From: Bacteroidota bacterium
Lineage (GTDB): Bacteria > Spirochaetota > Spirochaetia > JABMQR01
DNA: 50,555 nucleotides
NCBI GenBank assembly: GCA_013202335.1
Contig: JABMQR010000307.1
Span: forward strand, 1-50,555
Direction of reading: 5' to 3'
Each line of letters starts with the position of its first letter. Positions within the stretch are counted from its first letter, which is position 1. Under the pieces are notes generated by a model that ran no database searches, was not told where the DNA came from, and saw only the letters and a list, made by a program, of their open reading frames with translations. The translations under genes were made by a program, and so were the position numbers. This document shows positions 42,150-50,088 of the stretch, piece after piece.

Positions 42150-42263
42150 CTATTCATTTGCTGTTTTTCTGTTTTTCTGTTCTTTTTTTTCTTTTCGTTT
42201 CTCTTTTGGAGTTTTAAGTGGCTTCTTTTTATCGGCTTTTTTTGCGTCTCGCTCTTTTCCCAT
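42150..42263 (-). CDS. 37-residue lysine-rich small protein
   Basis: A very short gene reading MGKERDAKKADKKKPLKTPK, then EKRKEKKEQKNRKTANE and TAG. AAAGGAG lies at good spacing before the ATG. About half of the residues are Lys or Arg, so it may bind nucleic acid or the ribosome. Short basic proteins with the phrase KKxxxKKPxKTxKEKRxEKK recur in many bacteria in my experience as hypothetical genes, without known function. The rest of the 42064-42504 gap shows no other gene. Confidence 0.65.
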   Translation of the reverse strand: MGKERDAKKADKKKPLKTPKEKRKEKKEQKNRKTANE

Positions 42264-42504
42264 GATTTCTCCTTTTAAATATTATTTCTCGCCCAGTAAT
42301 TTCACACAACTATAATTATATACGATTAAGTCATAATAGAAAGGAGTTAATTGACCTATCTAATAATAATTTTTCTCACGAAGCTCTATAATACTATATT
42401 TTTTCAATACTTTTATGTGTTTGTGTATCTGATTACCGGGTGCCGGGGCAAACCTGGCAGCCATAATTTCTTGTAATAACTAATAATACGGTATATAAAT
42501 AAAC

Positions 42505-44037
42505 ATGGGTGAAACATATGATGTAATCATAATTGGTTCGGGACTTGGCGGACTTTGTGCTGCCTTAGAGTGTTTACGTGCAGGTAAGAAGGTTCTGCTG
42601 GTTGAACGACACAACTTACCTGGCGGGTATGCAAGCAGTTTTACCCGTGGGCGATTTGAGTTCGAACCATCACTTCATGAACTACCAAACACAAGAGCAG
42701 AGAGCACCACTTCCGGTGTTGTCCGCTATCTGTTAGAAGATGCAAAACTGCGGATAACATTTCTCGCTATACCAGAAGCATATCGATTGATTCTCACTGA
42801 ACAGCACCTTGATGCCAGTCTCCCGTTTGGTGTCGATGCCTTTATCAAAACGATTGAGCAGGAAGTTCCCGGCAGCACATTTGCTGTTACAAAGTTTATG
42901 ACTCTCTGCAAAGAGGTTCAGGATTCATTCAACGCTTTGGAAAAAAGCGGCAAGAAAATAAATAATTCACAAATATTCAAGAAATACGGCAATTTTATCA
43001 GAACAGGCTCAGCTACCGTTGAAAAGGTAGCAAAAGCACTGGACATGCCCAAAAAAGCATTAGATATGATCTATCCCTATTGGTGCTATCTGGGAGTTCC
43101 TGCCGGTCGGATGTCCTTCTCTATCTGGGCCGCATTGTTAGACACCTATATCTCAGCGGGTGCCCTTATTCCAGAATTCCGATCTCATGAAATATCCTGT
43201 GCCTTTCTGGAAAAAATATACCAGTTTGAAGGTACCGTTCGTTTTAATAGTGAGGTTACTGCCGTAAACGTTAAAGAAAAACAGGTTACCGGCATTACCC
43301 TTGCAAACGGAGAAACCATATATAGTAGACAAATTATTTGTAACACATCCCCAACCAATGTATTCAATAACCTTGTTTCACCTAAGGAAGAGGTTCCAAA
43401 AAGAGCTTATGCAGCTATTAACACAAGAAAACATGGTTTAAGCCTCTTTGTGGTCTATTTAGGATTGAATGCATCAAAGGAAGAACTGGGACTGCATGAA
43501 TACAGTTACTTTATCTCTCCTCATATGGATACAGAGAAGCTCTATACCAGCACCTATGATATTGAGACAGATGAAATCATGCAGGCCTCTATTTGTTTAA
43601 ATGCAGCAAACCCCGACTGTTCTCCAAAGGGAACAACCATTCTCTCCATCACTGCAGGTTTTCATGCTGAGGCATGGGAACATGTTTCAAATGATGCATA
43701 CTTCAAGACCAAAGACCGAATTGCCAAAAAACTCATACACCAGTTTGAAAAAGCTACTAACACAGAAATATTTAAGCATATTGAAGAGATTGAAATTGCC
43801 ACTCCCGAAACATTTGCCCGGTATACCGGAGCATATAATGGAATAGTGTATGGATATGAACCAGAACCCTGGGACGGAATAGTTCCTAGAGTGCTATCTC
43901 AGGAAAAAGAGAACTACATAGAGGGAATACAATTCTGTGGGGGATTCTCTTACCGTTGTCATGGGTACGGCAGCTCTGTAATGTCGGGAAAAGCTGCAGC
44001 TGAACGCACTTGTGCAAAAATGGATGGCCCTTCATGA
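42505..44037 (+). CDS. FAD-dependent oxidoreductase, phytoene-desaturase/carotenoid-isomerase-like
   Basis: A 510-residue flavoprotein. YDVIIIGSGLGGLCAALECLRAGKKVLLVE is the FAD-binding fold, followed by RHNLPGGYASSFTRGRFEFEPSLHE, the CrtI/CRTISO-type second motif. GIQFCGGFSYRCHGYGSSVMSGKAAAE is the C-terminal FAD motif. Relatives desaturate, isomerise or saturate C=C bonds in polyprenyl and retinoid chains. No clear ribosome site precedes the ATG. It is the first gene of a five-gene operon, with an ATGA overlap into the ferredoxin reductase, so it probably receives or gives electrons there and acts on a lipid (inference). No carotenoid synthesis gene is nearby. Confidence 0.85.
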   Translation: MGETYDVIIIGSGLGGLCAALECLRAGKKVLLVERHNLPGGYASSFTRGRFEFEPSLHELPNTRAESTTSGVVRYLLEDAKLRITFLAIPEAYRLILTEQHLDASLPFGVDAFIKTIEQEVPGSTFAVTKFMTLCKEVQDSFNALEKSGKKINNSQIFKKYGNFIRTGSATVEKVAKALDMPKKALDMIYPYWCYLGVPAGRMSFSIWAALLDTYISAGALIPEFRSHEISCAFLEKIYQFEGTVRFNSEVTAVNVKEKQVTGITLANGETIYSRQIICNTSPTNVFNNLVSPKEEVPKRAYAAINTRKHGLSLFVVYLGLNASKEELGLHEYSYFISPHMDTEKLYTSTYDIETDEIMQASICLNAANPDCSPKGTTILSITAGFHAEAWEHVSNDAYFKTKDRIAKKLIHQFEKATNTEIFKHIEEIEIATPETFARYTGAYNGIVYGYEPEPWDGIVPRVLSQEKENYIEGIQFCGGFSYRCHGYGSSVMSGKAAAERTCAKMDGPS

Positions 44038-45260
44038 AAGTAGTAATCAAGAACAGTCTTATTGATACAATCTCCTTTATCACCCATATAACAAAGAGAT
44101 ATCGCCTGTTCGCTAAAGCATCAGACACACCACTTCCCAAAGGGATCATGAACACATTATCAGCCTCTTTGCATCCCACCAAACAGGATATGGTGATTCG
44201 TTCAATCATGCAGGAGACAGCAGATACCATAACCTACCGTTTAGTCATGAATGATGCAGAGAAGAAGCCTGCTTTTTTCAGAGCAGGACAATATATATCC
44301 TGTTCCTTCATGGTTGATAAAAGCACCGCCTCCCGCCCCTTTTCAATCTCTTCAACCCCCGGGCAGGCAATCGATGAGGGCTTCTATGATATTACCATCA
44401 AAAAAACCGATCCGGGATTTATCAGCAAACTGGTCTATAACACATGGAAAGTTGGTACTCAGATTGTCTGTACAGCACCTGCAGGTGATTTTTACTATCA
44501 GGAACTAAGGGACAGCTGTTATGTCATCTGTCTTGCCGGCGGTTCCGGAGTTACTCCATTCAAATCCATCATCCCGAATATTTTGAAAGATCACCCCGAT
44601 GTTCATGCAGTACTGATTCACGGAGCAGTTCTTGCTGACCAGTTTATTTTCAGTGACTATTTTAAGAGCATCAATGATGATAACCCATCTCACTTTACTT
44701 ATATTCCCGTCTGCTCAGATCCTGCCGCCGATTGGCAGGGAGAGAGAGGACTGATAACCATTTCGCTCATAGAGGAGACTTTGAGAGCTGCAGCTCCAGA
44801 TAAAAACATTGATGACTGTACACTATTCGTCAGTGGTCCGCCCGCAATGGAGACATATCTGGAAGAGGAGTTTATCAAAGCAAACATACAAAAGAGACGG
44901 ATTAGGGTTGAGCATTCTGAGTATCATAAGAGCGATGGGGAAAAAAAGAGCCCCACCTACTCTCTTTTAGTTCATATGAATACCCATACCCATACCATAA
45001 AGGCACAAGGAGATGAGACAGTTTTAGTTGCTTTAGAGCGCGCAGGTCTTAATCCTCCGTCCCTCTGCAGGTCAGGAACCTGTGGATGGTGCCGAAGCAG
45101 GCTGTTATCCGGAACCGTGGTCAAAGCACCACATACGCAAGGCACTCGCTCTGCTGATGATAAGTTTGGATACTTTCACCCCTGTAGTGAATTCCCAACT
45201 TCTGATGTAGAGATGTATATTCCTGATGATCCAATTAGAAAAAGGGAGGAACAAGAATGA
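44034..45260 (+). CDS. NAD(P)H-ferredoxin reductase fused to a C-terminal [2Fe-2S] ferredoxin
   Basis: A 408-residue electron-transfer protein. From about residue 60 the FNR module appears: FRAGQYISCSFM, RPFSISSTPG (FAD), LAGGSGVTPFKSI near 169 (NAD(P)) and FVSGPPAMETYL near 267. From about 320 a plant-type ferredoxin follows with PSLCRSGTCGWC (C-x4-C-x2-C) and a fourth Cys in FHPCSEFP. The plan matches reductase components of oxygenases and Nqr/vanillate-type systems. The first 58 residues are an extra basic extension. ATGA overlaps on both sides tie it to the FAD enzyme and the DegV gene. Confidence 0.92.
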   Translation: MKVVIKNSLIDTISFITHITKRYRLFAKASDTPLPKGIMNTLSASLHPTKQDMVIRSIMQETADTITYRLVMNDAEKKPAFFRAGQYISCSFMVDKSTASRPFSISSTPGQAIDEGFYDITIKKTDPGFISKLVYNTWKVGTQIVCTAPAGDFYYQELRDSCYVICLAGGSGVTPFKSIIPNILKDHPDVHAVLIHGAVLADQFIFSDYFKSINDDNPSHFTYIPVCSDPAADWQGERGLITISLIEETLRAAAPDKNIDDCTLFVSGPPAMETYLEEEFIKANIQKRRIRVEHSEYHKSDGEKKSPTYSLLVHMNTHTHTIKAQGDETVLVALERAGLNPPSLCRSGTCGWCRSRLLSGTVVKAPHTQGTRSADDKFGYFHPCSEFPTSDVEMYIPDDPIRKREEQE

Positions 45261-46120
45261 AAGTTGTAGCAGGATCTGCACTACAGTTAGAACAAAAAAC
45301 CGTCAAGGCGCTAGATATCGAGGTTGTCGAGTATCCATTATATGTAAACGGTGAACCTTACCCCGTATCTATGGATATGTCGCAAGAGGCTAAGGATGAG
45401 TTGCGGCTGCTGTTAAAGGACAAACACAACAAAGTCACTACGTCCGGTTTACGTGAACAAGATTTGATTGCCGCCTACAGTAAGTTTGACAAGGAGAAGA
45501 TCATCTCTATTCATCAATCGGGAAAAGCCTCCACAGCAACTCAGCAAGTACTAAAACAGGTAGTCACTCAGCATCCTGAATTTGATATTGAATTTGTTGA
45601 CGCCCACCATCTGACTGCTGCCTACACGGTTATTGCTGAACAAGTTGCTGAGGCTGTGCAAAGCGGAATGCCGTTTCCTGAGTTGATGAAGCACATTGAT
45701 TATATCCGTACGAATACCAGGCATATAGGAGCTGTCTACGATCTGTTCTATCTCTATAGAACAGGAAGACTGGGTCTTACAAAGGCAATCCTCGGCACAG
45801 CTATGAAAATTATTGCTCTTTTAAGCTCTTCAAAAGAACCTGGTGTGTTAATATCTATTGGGAAGGTGAAGAACTATATTCAGGCAAATAATAGATTCGT
45901 TCAACTGGTGCAGGAGGATGTAGACAAGAAGCAGGGGAAAGGTGTACGGGCACTCATCAGTGTGATTGGCCCGCATCGTAAAGAGGCGGAGGATTTGAAA
46001 GAGCGGCTTGAGAAGCTCGATTTTCCTGTACAAGTAGAGATTCATACATCCAATCACAGCAACATGCCGCATGCAGGACCTGATTTTTATGACCTGGGAT
46101 ATACTATTCATGATCGATAA
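45257..46120 (+). CDS. DegV-family (FakB-like) fatty-acid-binding protein
   Basis: A 287-residue protein. The DegV fold is seen in order: VEYPLYVNGEPYP, KVTTSGLREQDLIAAYSKF (conserved Thr-Ser), IISIHQSGKASTATQQVL, FDIEFVDAHHLTAAYTVIA, LFYLYRTGRLGLTKAILGTA, GVLISIGKVKN and PHAGPDFYDLGY with the C-terminal His. FakB proteins hold a fatty acid for phosphorylation by FakA. The N-terminal T-D-S of the family is VVAGSAL here, and the I-S-S-x-L-S-G loop is altered, so ligand choice may differ. The next gene, FakA-like, overlaps by 11 bases. Confidence 0.88.
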   Translation: MKVVAGSALQLEQKTVKALDIEVVEYPLYVNGEPYPVSMDMSQEAKDELRLLLKDKHNKVTTSGLREQDLIAAYSKFDKEKIISIHQSGKASTATQQVLKQVVTQHPEFDIEFVDAHHLTAAYTVIAEQVAEAVQSGMPFPELMKHIDYIRTNTRHIGAVYDLFYLYRTGRLGLTKAILGTAMKIIALLSSSKEPGVLISIGKVKNYIQANNRFVQLVQEDVDKKQGKGVRALISVIGPHRKEAEDLKERLEKLDFPVQVEIHTSNHSNMPHAGPDFYDLGYTIHDR

Positions 46121-47729
46121 CGCGCAAAATAATTGCGGGAAAATTCATTGCAGCCAAATCTCAGATGCATTGTTAGTTAGTGCGCAGCACTTAGGTCTCA
46201 ACAGATCGATCTTAGACAATCTTAACGTCTTCCCCGTCCCCGACGGGGATACCGGAACAAATATGGTGGGAACCTATGTCCCTGCGATACAACTTCTTGA
46301 AAAAGAGCATATTACCTCCCCCCGGCAAATTGCTGAGATAATTTTGCCCTATATGAATAACAACAGCAGAGGAAACTCCGGTTTTATCCTGTCGAGATTC
46401 TTTAAGGGATTCTTCTCAAAAGAGAATAACTCTGAATTTCTTACCACACAGGACCTGGCTGAAGGATTCAGTAACGGTTTTTATGAAGTTAACTCCTCAC
46501 TCTTCAACCCAATAGCTGGAACGATGGTAACCATAATCGAAGCAATGAAAGAGGTGATGCAGAGCAGTCTTGACCTTGTTTTCATCAACTCTTTAGACCT
46601 GGCTGTCACAAAAGCAATAGAGGTGTTGTTTGACACCCCCAAAATGCTTCCCATATTGGCAAAAGCAGGTGTCATTGATAGCGGGGCTCTTGGTTTCATA
46701 CTCATCATAGAGGGAATACTTCTCGGGCTTACGGGCAACATTCCGCAAAGAAAAGAGGAAAGCACCTATAGATTTGACCCCGATCCATCGGCCATCGATA
46801 AAAATGCAGAGGGCGAACAAAAAAATCAATTCTGCACAGAATTGACACTTCATAAGACAAAATCAACAGATTCTTTTGATATTCGTGAGTATTTGCAGTC
46901 TATGGGAGACAGTATCGCATTAGTCAACACAGAAGAGATACTAAAACTTCACATTCACACAAATCATCCGGAACTCATTGTTAAAACACTTGAGCTCTAT
47001 GGAGAGATCAGAAGAAAAAAAATTGATGATATGTTTGAACAAGTCAGCGAAAAAGTGAAAAATGAAGTGTTTTCAGAGGAGTGTTCGGTCGTTATGTTCT
47101 CGCCGGGAAGCGGGTTCTCTCAAATCTTTGAAGAGCTTGGTATTAAACATATCATCTCCTATTCAAATATTCTTCCCAGTATTGGTGAAATTACTGATGT
47201 CATACAACACATAGCAGAATCACACCTGATAATTCTTCCCAATAACAATAATATCCTTCTCTCCTGTATGGCTGCAGGGGATCAGATTGATAAAGATATC
47301 TCCATCATACCTACCGCAAATGTCGTTCAGGGTCTGACCTGTTTTTACGGCTATAGTGAAAATGAACATGTTGAGACAAATGTTATAAATATGAAAGAGT
47401 GCCAAAATCTTGCATCGACTCTCTTTTTATTCAAGAGTTCTAATATGAGAACCTTTGGCGGCTCGGTTCTTCATAAAGATGATTATTTTGGATTATCAGA
47501 CAACTCCATCTATGCGGTCGACCCGGACTTTCAGACTGCACTGATCGAATCGCTGGCTCACTTTTCTATGGAAGATTTCTGTAACATTACACTTTTTTAC
47601 AAGAATGATGCTATACAAAAGAAACTGGAAGCGGTTGAGAGTGAGATCCTTAAACGGTTTCCTCAACTCGAGATAGAGTTGCTGTTTGGCGGCCAGCACC
47701 AGGCAGAGGTCATTATATCATTGGAATAG
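46110..47729 (+). CDS. DAK2-domain kinase, FakA (YloV)-like
   Basis: A 539-residue three-part protein. The kinase domain has LNVFPVPDGDTGTNMVGTY near 38 (Mg-ATP aspartates), NNSRGNSGFILSRFFKGF near 85 and GVIDSGALGFILIIEG near 188. The middle domain keeps FCTELTL near 241 and LKLHIHTNHPELI near 281, the Cys and His pair that FakA uses for zinc and transfer. The last 200 residues are the DegV-like C-terminal domain that binds FakB. All key residues that I can check are present, so it should form acyl phosphate with the preceding FakB-like protein. The ATG at 46110 lies within the end of the DegV gene. Confidence 0.9.
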   Translation: MIDNAQNNCGKIHCSQISDALLVSAQHLGLNRSILDNLNVFPVPDGDTGTNMVGTYVPAIQLLEKEHITSPRQIAEIILPYMNNNSRGNSGFILSRFFKGFFSKENNSEFLTTQDLAEGFSNGFYEVNSSLFNPIAGTMVTIIEAMKEVMQSSLDLVFINSLDLAVTKAIEVLFDTPKMLPILAKAGVIDSGALGFILIIEGILLGLTGNIPQRKEESTYRFDPDPSAIDKNAEGEQKNQFCTELTLHKTKSTDSFDIREYLQSMGDSIALVNTEEILKLHIHTNHPELIVKTLELYGEIRRKKIDDMFEQVSEKVKNEVFSEECSVVMFSPGSGFSQIFEELGIKHIISYSNILPSIGEITDVIQHIAESHLIILPNNNNILLSCMAAGDQIDKDISIIPTANVVQGLTCFYGYSENEHVETNVINMKECQNLASTLFLFKSSNMRTFGGSVLHKDDYFGLSDNSIYAVDPDFQTALIESLAHFSMEDFCNITLFYKNDAIQKKLEAVESEILKRFPQLEIELLFGGQHQAEVIISLE

Positions 47730-47778
47730 AGTAAAGAATCCTCTTTAGGTTGAAAGAGAGAGTTGAAAGGAGAAGAGC

Positions 47779-48432
47779 GTGACATATGTACTTGCAGCAA
47801 TTTCGGCAATACTCATTGGGTATCTATCTGGTTCGATCAATTACGCCATCATTATCACAAAGCTTGTGATGGGTAAAGATATCAGGACTCTTGGAAATTT
47901 CAATCCCGGGACATCCAATGTTATGCGGAATGTGGGCAAACCGTGGGGCATATTGGTTTGTATGCTTGATGGACTCAAGGGGATGATTCCCATAATTCTC
48001 TTTAGAATCTTCTTCTTCAAGGAATTTACCAATCTTGACTTTGCCGTTTTGTATCTCATAGGGATCGCTGCTGTTCTTGGACATTGTAAATCCATCTTTT
48101 TACACTTTGCCGGAGGCGGTGGTATTGGTACGATGCTTGGGGTATCGCTATTCTTTGTACCGATAGAGTTTATCTTTTCACTCTTACTTGGCGGAGCAAT
48201 TGTTTTGATCTTCTTTAAAAATGCTAAATTCAAGTTTGGCCAAAAGACTCCCATCTTATTTGTGACGATCACTCCCTTTCTGAGTCTGCTAACAGCCATT
48301 TTTATTGATATTCCACTGTTTGCCCACATCTCAATAGGGGGACATCTTCCGGCAACAGTAATCGGAAATTTTGCTATGTCTTTTCTCTTACTTGCTATGA
48401 ATATAAATCTCTTAAAGACAAAAAAGCGGTAA
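47779..48432 (+). CDS. plsY: PlsY-like glycerol-3-phosphate acyltransferase with altered motif 2
   Basis: A 217-residue membrane protein with five to six hydrophobic segments. Motif 1 is clear: SGSINYAIIITKLVMGKDIR and then GNFNPGTSNVMRNVGKPWG with DGLKGMIPI. Motif 2 should be F-x-G-G-K-G-V-A-T but reads FAGGGGIGTMLG near 110, so the conserved Lys and Ala are replaced. PlsY moves an acyl group from acyl phosphate to glycerol-3-phosphate. The gene begins with GTG after GAAAGGAG, 49 bases behind the FakA-like gene, which would supply the acyl phosphate. It could be a second, specialised paralogue. Confidence 0.83.
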   Translation: MTYVLAAISAILIGYLSGSINYAIIITKLVMGKDIRTLGNFNPGTSNVMRNVGKPWGILVCMLDGLKGMIPIILFRIFFFKEFTNLDFAVLYLIGIAAVLGHCKSIFLHFAGGGGIGTMLGVSLFFVPIEFIFSLLLGGAIVLIFFKNAKFKFGQKTPILFVTITPFLSLLTAIFIDIPLFAHISIGGHLPATVIGNFAMSFLLLAMNINLLKTKKR

Positions 48433-48448
48433 TCAGAACTGATGCCTA

Positions 48449-48868
48449 TCAGGATTTTACTGTAATAAACCACTCAAAAACAGAAGAAAATATTTTTCTA
48501 TTTTCTTCATCATAAAGATTTACTGCTACTTCAATCATTGATCTTCCGTTTCTTTCTATATCTCCTGGAATTTTGTTTTTACTTTCGTCCGTAATAGTCG
48601 CACTTGAATATATCGTTGTAGTACCAAGTCTACTATACTTCACTTTTGATTTTCTCAGCACAGGGATAACTTTATGAGATAAATCAGGAAAGATTGAAAG
48701 TAAGTATTGACCGCTTGATGCTTCAGCAAGAGAAAACAAAACACCCGCATGAAAAGTTCCAAGATGATTCGTAAATTCTTTTCTTTTCTCAAGTTGAAAT
48801 ATATATTCCGGTTTATTTGATTTTTGCAGTCCCAGAAATTTATTGAATTCTATCTCCATAATTTCCAT
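48449..48868 (-). CDS. Hotdog-fold thioesterase-like protein (PaaI/DUF4442)
   Basis: A 139-residue hotdog protein. GTFHAGVLFSLAEASSGQYLLS is the central helix with the HAG...AE pattern of PaaI/DUF4442 enzymes, and KSKVKYSRLGTTTIYSSATI is the following sheet. RSMIEVAVNLYDEENRKIFSSVFEWFI completes the fold. It may hydrolyse an acyl-CoA. It is convergent with the PlsY-like gene with a 16-base gap, so it is not in that operon though the theme is related. Two in-frame ATGs are possible at the start (48868, 48859). Confidence 0.82.
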   Translation of the reverse strand: MEIMEIEFNKFLGLQKSNKPEYIFQLEKRKEFTNHLGTFHAGVLFSLAEASSGQYLLSIFPDLSHKVIPVLRKSKVKYSRLGTTTIYSSATITDESKNKIPGDIERNGRSMIEVAVNLYDEENRKIFSSVFEWFITVKS

Positions 48869-48921
48869 ATATATATGTACCCTTATATTCTCTAAACAGT
48901 TACTCTTATGTATTTATTTTA

Positions 48922-50088
48922 TCAATATTTCCTGAGATCTAAATCGTCAGCAGGAATTCTGACCACCCGTTTTTTAATTTTCTTTTCTATGACTCTGAAA
49001 TGGTGTTCTTCATCCGGAGAGATAAGTGTGATAGCTTCGCCCGGTCTTTCTGCACGACCTGTTCTTCCAATACGATGAATAAATATTTTTGGTGAACGCG
49101 GCAGTTCATAATTGATAACATACGGCAAAAACTCGATATCAATTCCCCGGGAGAGCAGATCTGTTGACACCAAGACCTGGAGTTTCCCCTCCTTAAAATC
49201 GTTCAGGAGGTCTGTTCTTACTCCCTGAGTTCTCTTTCTGTGAATTGCTTTAGCTTCAATGCCGTTTTTTCGAAGTTTATCTGCAACTCTCTCCGCTCTA
49301 ACAACTGACGAGGTAAAAACTAAGACCTGTGTCATTTTCTTACTTTTTATTAAATAACGAAGAAGTGGTCCTTTTTTTTCTGCAGCAATAAAATAGGCAC
49401 TTTGATTTATGAGGTCAATATTCTCTTCAAAAGATTCAATTTTTATAACAATGGGATCATGCAGCAGTATTTGATGTATAGTACTGATATCATCATTGAG
49501 GGTTGCAGAGAATAGAAGATTTTGTCGTTTGGGGGGAAGCAAATCAAAAACCCGGTTCATCTCTTTTTCAAAGCCGGCATTCAGCATTTTATCAGCTTCA
49601 TCCAACACAAGAGTTTCTATCTCTGAAAGGTGTACAGCATTTACTTCAACTAATTCAAGCAATCGTCCCGGTGTGGCAATTAAAACATTTACATTCTGTA
49701 AGGCCATCATTTGTGGATTTATTGAAGCACCGCCAAACACAGCTAATGATTTTATCTGTTGAGAAACCGTTTGAGAAACCGTTTGAAAAATCGCTTCTCC
49801 AAACAATTTAAATACATCATTCACCTGCACAGCCAGTTCTCTGGTCGGCACCAGTACTAATACCTGTACATGCCTGTTTTTCTTAACACTTTTTCCCTGT
49901 AAATTCATCAATATAGGTATTACATAACTGGCGGTTTTACCGGATCCTGTTTTTGCAATGCCTAAAACATCTCTTTTATTTAGTATAGCGGGTATTGCTT
50001 CTTTTTGAATAGGATAGGGATTTGTGTAGTTTTGAGTCTCTAATATATGTAATAAAGATTGAGATACACCCAAAGAAGTAAAAGACAT
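48922..50088 (-). CDS. DEAD-box ATP-dependent RNA helicase
   Basis: A 388-residue helicase core with short tails. In order: the Q motif (FTSLGVSQSLLHIL... NPYPIQKEAIP), AKTGSGKT (motif I), VPTRELA (Ia), TPGRLLE (Ib), VLDEADKML (II), LFSATL (III), VLVFTSS (IV), LVSTDLLSRGIDI (V) and HRIGRTGRAERPG (VI). RhlE/CshA-like by length. It unwinds structured RNA, for example in ribosome assembly or mRNA turnover. The upstream region has a 16-base-pair palindrome at 50118-50152, which may affect its expression. Confidence 0.95.
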   Translation of the reverse strand: MSFTSLGVSQSLLHILETQNYTNPYPIQKEAIPAILNKRDVLGIAKTGSGKTASYVIPILMNLQGKSVKKNRHVQVLVLVPTRELAVQVNDVFKLFGEAIFQTVSQTVSQQIKSLAVFGGASINPQMMALQNVNVLIATPGRLLELVEVNAVHLSEIETLVLDEADKMLNAGFEKEMNRVFDLLPPKRQNLLFSATLNDDISTIHQILLHDPIVIKIESFEENIDLINQSAYFIAAEKKGPLLRYLIKSKKMTQVLVFTSSVVRAERVADKLRKNGIEAKAIHRKRTQGVRTDLLNDFKEGKLQVLVSTDLLSRGIDIEFLPYVINYELPRSPKIFIHRIGRTGRAERPGEAITLISPDEEHHFRVIEKKIKKRVVRIPADDLDLRKY

